Shown here: positions 53,172 through 64,000 of the stretch, one piece after another | Position numbering within the stretch: the stretch's first letter is position 1 | How the letters are laid out: the number at the start of each line of letters is the position of its first letter | Origin: Schistocerca nitens | Lineage: Eukaryota; Arthropoda; Insecta; Orthoptera; Acrididae | Assembly: GCF_023898315.1 (NCBI RefSeq) | Contig: NC_064616.1 | Span: forward strand, 710,301,389-710,365,388 | Length of the DNA stretch: 64,000 bases | Reading direction: 5' to 3' | Made by a program: the position numbers and the translations under genes | The notes under the pieces: model-generated | The model's input: only the letters and a program-made list of their open reading frames with translations | Told to the model about the DNA's origin: nothing | Database searches by the model: none

Positions 53172-53667
53172 GATAAGAAGACACTTTTCTTGACCGGAAC
53201 ACAAAATGAATGACTATTGGCTAAGATAACCTGGGAGCTACTCGATAAGGCGTGGTGAGGGCGTGGTCTGGGCGGCGCCTCGGTTCGCTCTCTCCTTCAG
53301 CTTTCTGCTCTCCTAACACCGCCGGGCGAGATCGGTTCCTGCACACCTCGCCGGAGGAGATAAAGTTATAATTAACACATCGAAAAAATAAGGGTACATA
53401 GTTAATATTTTGTTCGTTCGTCACATGTACTGTGACTGCAGATATACAAACAAAAAATTAACGATGTAGAGATGATAATTAAAACTTTTTTGACTGGCTT
53501 CCCGATGTTCGCAACCGATTGCGCCCAGTCGGTGTTAGGAGAGCAGAACATCGAAGGAGAGAGCGAACCGAGGCGCCGCCCAGACCACGCCCTCACCATG
53601 CCTTATTGACCGCCGTTAGCCAATAGCAATTCATTCTGTATACCTGTCAAAAGCACCTCTTCTTATC
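53172..53667. mobile_element. Palindromic MITE with long inverted repeats
   Basis: Ends GATAAGAAGA and TCTTCTTATC are inverted. Inverted similarity runs inward for about 150 bases per arm, including GGCGTGGTGAGGGCGTGGTCTGGGCGGCGCCTCGG against its complement at 53560-53605. The central loop (about 53340-53510) is AT-rich and non-coding. Frames crossing the arms on the minus strand are artefacts of the palindrome. Confidence 0.9.
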
Positions 53668-53804
53668 TTTATTTCGGTTATGTTCTGTTATGTATCATTG
53701 TTTTCCGGTACTTTACAGGCTACTCTGCTCTTTATTATACAAAATTTTCCTGTAAATTTCAACATGTTTGTTTAATTTATAATTCTGGGAATTCAATATA
53801 CAAA

Positions 53805-54004
53805 ATAAATGGTTCAAATGGCTGTGAGCACTATGGGACTTAACATCTTAGGTCATCAGTCCCCTAGAACTCAGAACTAATTAAAGCTAACTAACCTAAG
53901 GACATCACACACATCCATACCCTAGGCAGGATTCGAACCTGCGACCGTAGCAGTCGCGCGGTTCCGGACTGCGTGCCTAGAACCGCGAGACCATCGCGGC
54001 CGGC
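53805..54004 (-). mobile_element. tRNA-derived SINE with 14-bp target duplication
   Basis: Minus-strand copy of the main family: tail ATGGTTCAAATGGCTGTGAG at the left, head ending GGCCGGC at the right. Flanked by ATTCAATATACAAA at 53791-53804 and 54005-54018. Confidence 0.96.
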
Positions 54005-54018
54005 ATTCAATATACAAA

Positions 54019-54605
54019 TTACGGCTGTATACCTTTGCGACAACCGCTGTATCATCCAGATTCAAATCAATCAGAACTTCTTTCTGTTCATGGAAATCAT
54101 ACCGCTAACATTTCCCTTTGACTTGACGGATTAAAAATATTGCTTTATAAGTTCTACTGTTGTCACTGAAAAGAGGCAGACAGTTTTAACGACGAGTGTT
54201 GTAATAAATAGGACTACACGTTATTTGATGGACAATGAAACTAAAATACCATATTATCAGTCGACACGTACACAAACGAAGAACATCAGTGGAAGGAAGT
54301 TCTACTGTATTAAACAGACTAGCCTTGTATCAGGGATAATGGGAACTCCCATCTCCATCCGACCATTCTGATTTAGATTTTCCGTTTCTTGTTAAATCAC
54401 TTCCGGTAAATGCTGGTATGGTTCCTACTATTAAGCTACTGCCTACTACACGGCCGGTCATTGCGAAAACAGATTTTTAATACTGGATGGGCTTGTATAC
54501 ACAAATTACGTATTTTGGTTCTTTTCCTGTAACACTATGAATGTCCACTATCCTTGTAAAAGTGATGCATGGTTGAATAAAACTATTACTACTGATATCT
54601 TTCGT
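54019..54605. other. No feature seen
   Basis: AT-rich spacer between two SINEs. No open frame or repeat of note. Confidence 0.4.
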
Positions 54606-54615
54606 TACCTGCTCG

Positions 54616-54820
54616 GCCGGCCGAAGTGGCCGTGCGGTTAAAGGCGCTGCAGTCTGGAACCGCAAGACCGCTACGGTCGCAGGTTCGAATCCTGCCTCGG
54701 GCATGGATGTTTGTGATGTCCTTAGGTTAGTTAGGTTTAACTAGTTCTAAGTTCTAGGGGACTAATGACCTCAGCAGTTGAGTCCCATAGTGCTCAGAGC
54801 CATTTGAACCATTTTTTTTT
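54616..54820 (+). mobile_element. tRNA-derived SINE with target duplication
   Basis: Plus-strand copy from CCGGCCGAAGTGGCCG to GAACCATTTTTTTTT. The direct repeat TACCTGCTCG lies at 54606-54615 and 54821-54830. Confidence 0.96.
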
Positions 54821-55091
54821 TACCTGCTCGGCGACTGCGAGTTCATGGTCACTGCCCACTAAGCATTGAAATACATGAAGTCAATCTTTTCTTTAGCAGT
54901 TTGGCAGTCATTTGAAAGATCATTTATTCGAATAGCTCGTAACAGAGCTCTACGTGTAATAACAGAGGAACACATCTAATTCATATTTCCGCTTCTCTCC
55001 TTCTGAAAGTAAAGATGACAGTTTTACCACTCTGTTCAGTGCTACAGTTCGCCTAGTCGTGTAATCCATTCGGTGGACTATTGTGCTAGTG

Positions 55092-56323
55092 CAGGGCTTA
55101 ACAACTGGCCGGTTTTGAGCGCGAGTACTCGCGTCTGCTCAGGGACGTGCTCGCGAGCAGCTGTAAGGTCGTGGAGTACGGAGGGAGGGGAGGGAGGGGA
55201 AATGCGCGCGCACGTTTGAATAGGGCCGCAGCGTGCCTATTGAATTCGCGCCGACTGTGTAACGTTTAAAGTACTGCGATCAGCTCTTAACAGTCACTTC
55301 GCTGGTTAAGAATCATGTGAAGTCGCCGTTGTGTAACCCCAACCATGCTTTCGCAGTTCAACCCCCATTGGGAGGAATTGTATCTGTTTACTGAAAAAGA
55401 TGGTGTTGCAAAATGTTTAGTATGTCACAAAACGCTGAATTCTTTTACGAAATTTAATTTGCAGCGACATTATATGTCGTACCACGCGAAAGACTAAGGA
55501 CGTGGAAAATGTGATTGACCAGATCGTGCACAGGAAGTTATTAAACTTAAAAGGAAGCTATCCGAAGAAGATCTGGACGACGAAGAAAAATCAACTGAGG
55601 CAGCTCTCAGAGTGGGTTACAAAATTGCTTTGCTTTTAGCAAAATCCCTGCGCCCCTTAACTGATGGCGATTTAATAAAAGAATGTTTGGTAGTTGCAGC
55701 GGAACATTTGTGTCCATCTCAAGTTGAACAGTTTCGGATTGTGCCATTATCTAACATGACCATTATGCGTCGCATACAGGACATGGCAGACGACGTCCAG
55801 AGCCAGCTTGCAAATATCTGTTAAGATTTTATGGCGTATTCTCTAGCTCTGGACAAAAGTGTTGATATCACTGGAACAGCGCAGCTTGCCATATTTATTA
55901 GAGGTGTTAACAGAGATCTTCAGGTGAGGGAGGAGCTCCTCGATGTAGTAGCCATGAAGAACACTACAACCGGAGGTGATATTTTAAGTAGTGTTGAAGA
56001 AAGTGTTGAAAATATAGGATTGTCGTGGAATTCTTTAGTTTCAGTGTCTACAGATGGTAGAGGCATACACTAAGCTAATAAAATTATGTGGCACGTGTAC
56101 ATTCTCCTTTATTTGTTTCATTTGTCGCAGTAATAATTCGTGAGTGATATCCCTGCAGGTGGCCGCGGATTTACATTGACTGGCGGCAGCTTTTGTGTAC
56201 CCCACGTGACTCTCCCCACTCTCCGCTCTGGTCTGGTAGTGGGGGTAGCGTGCTCGCGCTGCTCCGTGCTCGCGCCTTGCTGCTCACAGCTTGCTCCGCG
56301 ATCACGTATGTTGTGAAGCCCTG
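55092..56323 (+). mobile_element. Internally deleted hAT transposon with 8-bp target duplication
   Basis: The left end CAGGGCTTAACAAC and the right end, reversed, CAGGGCTTCACAAC are inverted repeats with one mismatch. The 8-bp target duplication TGCTAGTG lies at 55084-55091 and 56324-56331. Sub-terminal regions on both sides are rich in GCTCGCG-type motifs, common in hAT ends as transposase binding sites. At 1.23 kb it keeps only the N-terminal part of the transposase gene. Confidence 0.95.
55346..56073 (+). pseudogene. hAT transposase N-terminal half (BED-finger type), broken
   Basis: Starts with a BED-type zinc finger (CLVCHKTLN, then a His pair near LQRHYMSYH) preceded by PHWEELYLFTEKDG. 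A stop follows at about 55495. The frame at 55612-55824 has GYKIALLLAKSLRPLTDGDLI, and the frame at 55831-56073 has SLALDKSVDITGTAQLAIFI, the first catalytic Asp region. These are the order and motifs of the hAT group that gave rise to GTF2IRD2- and ZBED5-like host proteins. The second half, including the remaining catalytic residues and the dimerisation domain, is deleted. Confidence 0.85.
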
Positions 56324-56331
56324 TGCTAGTG

Positions 56332-57059
56332 GATGCACGATTCAAAAGACACAGGATATCGACAAGTCATTAATAACCGTCAACTACACCAATGCGGGTG
56401 TCCGAGAAGTCTTTTTTTTTTTTTTTTTGTAATTTCACCTCAAAAACTGGCGGGAAATTCTGAAAGAAACACAACCGTGTGCCGTGTCTGGTCAGATGAC
56501 GCAATAGACGAAGGGTTGGACGACAATCGTCAGTTCCACGTCATAATTTTTTACGAGTTCGTCGACATAACAAACCATTTATTAAACCTTTCCGATTTCT
56601 ACGTTAAGGGGGAGCCTTTGCTTCTAGTGAATGAAATTTATCTGTTTTAAAGGAAACAGTGCATATTACAGGAAAGAAACGTGTGCGCAGAGCACTGACG
56701 CTGAAGTATGATGATGAAAACGTTTTTGATGTAACAATTGTAATTCCCAACCTTGTGAAGTGAATTATTTTAATAACATCACATAACTATGTCGCCTTGG
56801 TTTTCTGAAGTTCCTGTCTAAATTATAGCTTTCAGTTACAGGAATTAAGGTCAGGAAGAATATCCAACGTTTTACTCATTACAGCGGCAGAAAATTACAC
56901 TGCAAAATTAACAAATTCTACACAAACGCCTGAGAAACAATACTAAAAACAGTTATAAAGCTATTGTTCACTTCTGCTCAGTGATAATAGCACCACGAAA
57001 CAAATTTCTACCAGTTTGAACCGGCAGTGTACCCTTAAGTACTTCAAACAGATCGTTAA
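56332..57059. other. No feature seen
   Basis: Contains an 18-base T-run (56412-56429). Frames up to 105 codons are not recognisable. Confidence 0.4.
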
Positions 57060-59660
57060 AAAACCATCACGTGAGGGCAATATCTTAGATCTCTTAGTAC
57101 TTAACAGACCCGAAATTTTCCAATCCGTTTTTTCTTTCTTTTTAGGCCAGGCGAAAGTTTGAAGTTCTCTGTAGCACGCAAACCAGTCGATGCGGAGAGA
57201 GCGAAATCATACCGCGTACAAATTAAAGACGTTCCGACTGCCATAATTATAACAGTAAATTGCCGAAGCATTCGTAACAAAGTTCCGGAATTTTATTTCA
57301 CACTGGAAAGTTTTCACATTTAAATGGTTCCCAGAACCGAGATATGGAGGAAACCCGAATCAGAGAGCTTCGAAATATTTTGCGAGGCACCGAAAGTATA
57401 TAAAAAATTACGGATTAGACGTCATAGAAGATGGAGTATTCCTGCTAATCAAAAAAGAAAATTGTGTATGTCGAGGTTGAAAATGTGTCTGACCATGAAG
57501 TTTCCTAGATGTGTGGAAAATGTCTATGTGAACGCAAGTTAATTATCGGATGTTTCCGCCGGCCACCCGATTGCGCCGTGACAGTTTTAGAACCATTCAA
57601 ACAAATCGTACCCTCTGTAGTCCGGAAATACACAGAGCGTTTAGTAACATTTGTTAGAGGCGGGTTTAACATACCGAGTATAGACTGGGACTCCTATGGA
57701 TTCATGGAGGTAAGTAATTTTTAGCAACTGTTTCGAGTTACTTGTTCAATAGCCCACACGCAACGAAAATATTTTATACCTTACCGACAGTTTCGGTATA
57801 TAGGCAGTGATAAGCGATTATGACGTCATGATAGCGATGATGGGTACTGAAGTTAATAAAACCACCAAGAAGGCTATGAGCGTATTTCTGCTAGAAAAAG
57901 GAGATAAGCAGTTGCTAGCATCCCACTTAGACAATGGATGGGCGTCATTTACTTCCAGTATGAAGCAGAGAGAGCAACTATGCACAAAATTTAATCGAAT
58001 AGCAAGCCGCGCACAGCAGAAGAATTTGCCGACAAGGTGGGTTAAGTGCTGATATGACCCACCATGGTTTAACATCGACCATTGGAAATTACTGAGAAAG
58101 AAGAGACTGTTGCAGTCCCAGTTCAAAAAAGAGCGCGCATACGATGACATGCTAAAGTTAATAGTAATTCATGTGTTTGTAAAAAGGTGATATGGCGTAA
58201 GATACAACTTCCACCGACATACTTTAGCAAAAGATTTTGTTAAGCACGCGAGAAAATTCTGGTCATACACAAAATCACTAAGCGGGTCGAAGACGGCTAT
58301 CCAGTCACTCGCTGACCTGTCTGGTCCGGCAATAGAAGACAGCAATAGGAAAGATGAATTTTTAAATTTAGCGTTTAAGAAATCATTCACGCGGGAGGAT
58401 AGTACCAACATTCCGTCGGCTGACCGTTGCAGAATCTTGTATATGGAGGACATAGACATAGGCATCCCTTGCGTAGAGAAGCAACTGAAAGAGTTGAAAA
58501 CAAATAAGTCTCTAGGTTTGGATGAAATACAAATTTGGTTTTACACAATGTGCTGTGCGGCATTAACTCCTTACTTAGCTGGCAACTATTGCGAAGCTCT
58601 CGCCCAGCGACAAGTTGAAAGTGATTGGAAATAAGCGCAGGCGACTCCTGTATTCCGTATCCTTCGATCTCTGGAAAGCATTTGACAGTGTATCCCACTG
58701 CAGACTGTTTACGAAGATCCAAGCGTATGGATCAGGTTTCCTGATACGTGACTGACTCGAAGACTTCTTAAACTATAGAAACCAGTACGCCGTTCTCGAT
58801 GGCGACTGTTAATCAGACACAAGGGTATGATCAGGAATTGTGCAGGGAAGTTTGATAGGACGAATTTTGTTTTCTATACACATAAATGATCTGGTGGACG
58901 GAAGAGCAGAATTTTGCAAATGTTTGCTGATGATGTTGTGGTGTACGGTAAGTTGTCGTCGTTGAGTGAGTGTAGGGCGATACAACATAACTTAGCCAAT
59001 ATTTATTGTTGGTGTCATGAATGATAGCTTGCTCTAAATGTAAAAGAGTGTAAGTAAATGCAGATGAATAGGAAAAACAATATTGTAATGTCCGAATCCA
59101 AAATTAGTTGTGAGCTGCTTGATACAATCAAGTCGAATTAATATGTAGGTGTAACTTCGCAAAGCGATATTAAATGGAACAAATCCATTGGAACTGCAGT
59201 GGAGAAGGTGAATGGGCGACTGTGCTTCATTGGAAAATTTGAAGAATGTACAAAGGAGACCCCATATGGAAGGCTAGTTGAACATATTCCCCACAGGTTT
59301 GGGTTAAAGGAAGGCATCGAAGTAATTCAGAGGCAGGCTGCTATATTCGTTACCGGTAGGCTCTAACAAGACACCAATATTACGGAAATGCTTCGTGAAC
59401 GCAAATAGGAATCCCTAGAGGGAAGGCGACATTCTTTTCACGAAACATAATTGAGAAAGTTTAAAAAAAGTGGCATTTCAAGCTGCCGGCAGAATGATTC
59501 TACTGCCGTCAACGTACAGTTCGATTCACGTAGGCACGACGAAGACAAAATACGAGAAATTAGGGCCCGTTCGGATTCATATAGACAATTTTTCTCCCTC
59601 ATTCTCTTTACGAGTTGAACAGGAAAGGAAATTACTAGTAGTGGTATTTCAACACTGATA
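57060..59660 (+). mobile_element. Degraded CR1-like LINE, endonuclease to C-terminus
   Basis: Plus-strand motifs in order but in many frames: endonuclease pieces near 57070-57110 (GNILDLLVLNRPE) and 57650-57695 (GGFNIPSIDWDSYG); the linker at 58250-58380 (FWSYTKSLSGSK, AIEDSNRKDEFLN); reverse transcriptase start at 58430-58640 (KQLKELKTNKS); FADD near 58924 (MFADDVVVYG); and the thumb and C-terminus up to about 59640 with an IREIRARSD-like segment. The block carrying NYRPIS and AFDTV-like boxes is mostly deleted near 58634. It has dozens of stops and is clearly old. It is related to, but diverged from, the copy at 4380-6435. Confidence 0.85.
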
Positions 59661-59689
59661 AAGCTGACTGTTAATAATGTGACAATCAG

Positions 59690-60396
59690 CTGGACGAGGT
59701 AACACCATTACTGTGCACAGGGAGGTGAAAGAATGAGGTACGGTGGTCGCGCAGTTCTTCATAAGCCACACATCTCCGTAGTGACCGCTAAGCAACGCTT
59801 GAGGGGGTATAAGGAGCAACGGCACTGGGCAGCAGAGGGCTGGAAACGAGCAATTTGTATTGATGAGTGACGCTGTATCAAGTGGCAAGCCGATGGATGT
59901 GTTCAGGTTTGGTAATGCCTGGAGAACGTTATCTGCCACCATGTGTAGTGCCAACAGTGAAATACGGAGGAGATGTTGTTCCGATACGGGGATATTTTCC
60001 GCACACATTTGTCGGCACTGTACGTGGCTTACAGTAGAGGAAAATTTCGGAGGCGATGATTGTTTGTATCAGTTTTACAACGTACCCTGTCATAAAGCAG
60101 CATATATGAGGCAATGGTTTATGGATGATGATGTTCCTGAAATGTAGTGGTCTTCCCAGACTCCCGACTTGAACGCAATGGAACACCTTTGGAAAGAGTT
60201 AGAACGTGTCCAACATCGCTACTTTCTCTGCTTTGAGCTCTTTAGAAAGAATGGGTGGCCATTTGTTCACAAACATCCAGACACCTCACTGAAAGCGTCT
60301 TCAGCAGAGTTCAAGCAGTTGTAAGGACGATTGGTGGACACACCTGACATTAACGGCCACTAATAAGTGTACGGATATTTATGAGCCGATAGTGTA
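59690..60396 (+). mobile_element. Tc1-like transposon, 5'-truncated
   Basis: Decayed transposase on the plus strand: GGRAVLHKPHIS-like region near 59745, a catalytic segment near 59860-60100 (the frame changes several times) and SSQTPDLNAMEHLWKELE near 60150-60210, with the last acidic residue of the catalytic triad region. It ends with AGTGTACGGATATTTATGAG at about 60367-60386, resembling the right end of the Tc1-like element at 20.8 kb. Confidence 0.85.
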
Positions 60397-61439
60397 TGTC
60401 CTTAATTTGCAGCACGCCGATAATTGTCTGCAGATCGTCTTATTGCAAGTCTGCTTGGTCTCTTGGTTCCTCACACTCTCCATATTATATTACGCTCCTA
60501 CCGCACGTGTTTCCTTGTCACAAACACCACATGCCATATTTTTGTCTGCGTACTAATCACAAGTGAATCATCTTACTCTGCTAGAAGTGTTATTTCAGTT
60601 TACAGAATCAGTTCGTACATTTCCCACTGATAAATTTAATCGTCCTAGTCCCGTGAGTCGGTGTCATATTAACAACTTGGTGCTTCAGCTTGGAAAAGGT
60701 GTCCTTGTCAGAAGCAGTCTTTCTTAATGCCCAGCAAATACACTGACTGCTTTTTGTCTCTACCTCATTTTATTCTTCAGGACAAAATATTTCCTGATAG
60801 ATTTTTAGTTTGATATTGTATTTTGATAAACATATTGGGTCTGTCTTTTAATTACATCAGTAACAGTGGGACCAGTTTTTCTTTGCTTTTATTATAGTCA
60901 AACATTTCAATGTTTGCTTTAAGCCAATCTCAGTGTTGGGTGGATTTGTCCTCTTTATGACGGACTTATATCTGATCCATTATAAGTTCTTAAAGTTTTC
61001 TACTTCTGCAAAAGTGTATACCAGGCTATAAAAGGTGTGAACGATAAATGTTTACAACATACCACATAGGTGCAGGAGAAGTCGAGACGAGCAATTTAGC
61101 AAATGGCGCTTGCCCTCTATCAGCTCGGGAAATAAACTCAATTGTGCCTGTGTATGTACGCTGCATAAGATTTTTCAGTTTTATATTGGTCTCTTAGGTC
61201 ACCGGGTTAATCGGCTATTTCGTTAACATTATTAATTTAAACTCTCCAGTGTGGGTAATGAAACATATTGGCATTAAGTAATGGACGAAAAACGAAACTT
61301 ACTTAGCACTTTGTTACGATTTTCTGGTTAATAATGTTGTACTGAGAATTCTTCCCTTCACTAATGAAAAATTTAAGGGGTAGACTGCTCAAAATGCTGG
61401 GATACTTCTCGAGCAGTATGTCTGGTTCCAATGCACGTA
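60397..61439. other. No feature seen
   Basis: About 1 kb of AT-rich sequence without frames or repeats of note. Confidence 0.4.
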
Positions 61440-62607
61440 TACACTGTCCAATCAAAACACGTTACCATGTTTTAAAACCATGCATCAACACCTTTTGCAG
61501 CTCGGACCTCTGCGAGACGCACAGGAAGAGTCAGTGACGTTCTTGAGGTATCGACAGGGATGCGGAGAAATGCCGACTCCAAAACCTTGCCCAGTTGCGC
61601 TAGCGTTCTTTGTTGAGGATACATGGAGCGTACATGCCGATCGAGATGGTCACACAGATTCTCCATTGGTTTCAAATCCGAAATGTTAGGTGGCCATGGA
61701 AGTACGGTAAGCTGATTCTGGTGCTCTTCGAACGACGCATGTAGAATGGGAGCTGTGTGACACGCTGCAATGGCCTGCTGGTAGATGCCATCGTGTCAAG
61801 GAAAGACAAACTGCATGTAGGGGTGGACATGATCCTCAACTATGGATTCACAATTCTGTTGATCACTGTGCCTTCCCGAATGACGAGGTCACAGAGGTAT
61901 TACATGAAACCTATGCTCAGATCATAACTGTTCCAGGGTGTTTCCTTTCAGGCGTTTCACGCTGTACACGCCAGCGGTCATCTGTTAGATGGAGAATAAA
62001 ACGTGATTCCTGTGAAAAGGTGAACTGTCGCCACTAAGTGGACGTCCAGTTGCTGCTCTGTTGTGCAAATTCCAGCCTTAGACGCCGATGAACAGCAGGC
62101 AGCACGGTTTGAATGAACCAGGCGCCTGCTGTCGGAGCCCATACGCAGCAACGTTCACTGAACCGTCGCCGAGGAGACACTGTTGGTAGCCGCTTGATTC
62201 ATCTGGACGGTTTGTTGCTCAGCAGTTGCAAGTCTGTTCGCCTGTACGTAACTCCACAACCGTTGTTCACCCCTGTCGTCTATGGCCCGTGGTGCACCAC
62301 AGCCGCATCGGTGCCGGCTTTGGATAATACCATTTTGTCATGCGCGGTATACTTTAACAACAGCGGCACTAGATTAGTTCACAAACTTAGCCGTTTCAGA
62401 AATTCTTCCACCCTTCGCACAAAAGAGATTGATCGTTTCCTTTTTTACATCAGATAAATTGTTCTATTTCCGCATTACGACGACTACTGCACTGTTTTTC
62501 GCGTTCCCCCGACTCACTCCTAGTGCTACTACCTGCTATATGTAAGTGGTTATTGCACGTGACGCCACACGTAGGTGGTGGTGGCATTAATCCGACTGGA
62601 TCGTGTA
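61440..62607 (-). mobile_element. Tc1-like transposon, minus orientation, dead
   Basis: The outer ends TACACTGTCCAATC (61440) and, reversed, TACACGATCCAGTC (62607) are similar inverted repeats. The minus frame 61675-61472 gives the transposase C-terminus: KPMENLCDHLDRHVRS, RTLAQLGKVLESAF and ending near AAKGVDAWF. Earlier catalytic parts on the minus strand (up to about 62560) are broken by stops. The size of 1.17 kb is normal for the family. It belongs to a different subfamily from the elements at 20.8 and 59.7 kb, as shown by its distinct ends. Confidence 0.82.
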
Positions 62608-63475
62608 AATTTCTTGCAGATTATTATTTTATATTAAAAGTTTATTTCACTGCAGATGTGACTGAGCTCGTTCACTAATGCTATTATGTTATTTAATTTA
62701 CAGTGAGTGTTGTTTAACATTACCTGCAGAGATATACTTGTTGATGTATGTGATGGACAAATATTGTTAATCTAACTGGAAGACCCCTTTCACCTCCTAC
62801 TAAAAATAATGCCGTTGGTTTATTTCTCACATCAGATATGTCAGTTCCCTCTACTTCTATGGGTAATATTGTTGTTTATGTTTTTATACTTTGTAGGTTT
62901 TCACTCCAGGGTAATGATCCCAGGGCTGATATGAAGGTCTTTGCTGTTGATTGTGTTACTAAAAGTATCCCAGCAATGCTGCTGTTATCATGCTTACCAC
63001 ATTGTGAATCGTCTTATTCAGCAGAAAGTTTTATTCATTTGGGGGAATGAGTTCAAACATTGCTGGCCTCTGATAACTTGGATTACGCATTTCTTGTGTG
63101 TGGATGACACATTAAACACAGGGTGCTGTAACATGAAATATTTGTCCGAGTATATAATAAATTTACTGTGTTCAAATTAAGTCCTCGTGTCTGTGTATGT
63201 CACTCATATACTATTCAAAATAACCACTACGAAAAAAAAAAAAAAAAACTTTATAGTGACACAAAAACAAAAGTGTGACCAATGTAAAGGCAGTATGTTG
63301 TGGAACATTGAACGTCTGGACAACACAAGTACTGGAACATCGTATTTAACCGCCGACACCTGGCAATTGACCTTAAATTAAAATATCCCTCCTGAACGGG
63401 AATATACGAGTACATGATGGATGAAACGATACATAAGGGCTGTACGAACGCAGATTGTAGATACATAGTTGACAT
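62608..63475. other. No feature seen
   Basis: AT-rich spacer with an A-run at 63231-63247 and short random frames. Confidence 0.4.
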
Positions 63476-63692
63476 CATATGGAAGTTTGAGTGTGGCTGT
63501 GAAACGTGCTCGTATAGCGTAATGGTAAGGCGACGGCTCTCGATAAACGGGAAATCCGGGTTCGAGTCCCGGAACGGCACAAAAAATCATTGTTGTCATT
63601 CCATAATACAGCTGATGGCTATTCGTATTCACAACTCCAAGTATATTTCATGTATATAACATGTTTGTGTCCTTTTTGGCATGCTGTACACA
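63476..63692 (+). mobile_element. tRNA-like SINE, second family, copy 2
   Basis: Better preserved than the copy at 49891. The head GTGCTCGTATAGCGTAATGGTAAGGCG and T-arm GGGTTCGAGTCCCGGAACGGCAC can be folded as a tRNA. The same body to CATGCTGTACAC follows. Confidence 0.9.
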
Positions 63693-63745
63693 ACGAGGTC
63701 GAGAATTTGATGCACAAGTCTGTCCCTCTTTTTGACGACCACTCT

Positions 63746-63931
63746 GCCGGCCGCGGTGGTCTAGCGGTTCTGGCGCTGCAGTCCGGAACCGCGGGACTGC
63801 TACGGTCGCAGGTTCGAATCCTGCCTCGGGCATGGGTGTGTGTGATGTCCTTAGGTTAGTTAGGTTTAAGTAGTTCTAAGTTCTAGGGGACTTATGACCT
63901 AAGTTGGTGAGTCCCATAGTGCTCAGAGCCA
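63746..63931 (+). mobile_element. tRNA-derived SINE with target duplication
   Basis: Plus-strand copy of the main family from GCCGGCCGCGGTGG to CTCAGAGCCA. Flanked by TTTGACGACCACTCT at 63731-63745 and the near copy TTTTGACGACACTCT at 63932-63946, which has one base lost. Confidence 0.93.
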
Positions 63932-64000
63932 TTTTGACGACACTCTCGAGAGGTGAGGAGGAGTCCTCGAATCAAATACTGCAAGTTTAAATTGTTACCA

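Noticed and set aside
53221..53599. Two similar minus-strand frames containing PRRRPDHALT and SGRRLGSLSP
   Set aside because: They lie in the inverted arms of the MITE and mirror each other, so they are not genes.

Overview
The window is a repeat-dense stretch of an insect nuclear genome. Eight copies of a tRNA-headed SINE share the tail motifs GATGTCCTTAGGTTAGTT and GGGACTGATGACCTCAG. There are also CR1-like LINEs with a GATGTA-repeat 3' end, Tc1/mariner, hAT and Penelope-like pieces, and long non-coding stretches. From memory, these SINE families are abundant in locusts and other polyneopterans, so an orthopteran such as Schistocerca is the best guess; this was not checked by search. I found no convincing host protein-coding gene, no rRNA, no CRISPR array and no prokaryotic features.

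Layout: 1-6.4 kb holds broken LINE, Tc1 and mariner pieces and a long CR1-like LINE on the minus strand. From 7.06 to 16.63 kb there is a roughly 9.6 kb element bounded by diverged inverted repeats of about 1 kb, with no recognisable gene inside. From 16.6 to 27.4 kb there are SINEs, a Tc1-like transposon (20.77-22.0 kb), a Penelope-like reverse transcriptase fragment and a LINE end.

From 27.4 to 45.4 kb lies the morphogenesis module of an endogenous Polinton/adintovirus-like DNA virus. On the minus strand are an unknown ORF, a capsid-like gene (F54H12.2-like family), a penton-like gene, a hydrophobic minor capsid plus adenain-like protease gene, and a phospholipase A2-like gene. Facing away on the plus strand are the packaging ATPase, a small ORF and a DUF8207-like gene. 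Most of these genes are broken by stops or frameshifts. The ATPase is split by a 10.6 kb hAT transposon (33061-43638), which itself carries a tRNA-derived fold-back insert and a nearly complete LINE. DNA polymerase B and integrase are not seen.

Directly downstream (45.84-49.77 kb) is a second, unrelated viral integration: a scrambled, partly palindromic multimer of a small circular-DNA-virus-like genome. It has a Rep helicase fragment, two nearly identical copies of an Arg-rich capsid-like gene, and extra ORFs, one with a SWIM-like CxCx4CxH zinc-finger pattern. The high identity between its copies contrasts with the decay of the larger virus next to it.

From 49.8 to 64 kb the sequence returns to SINEs, a palindromic MITE, an internally deleted hAT element with 8-bp target duplications, degraded CR1-like LINEs and two more Tc1-like elements.
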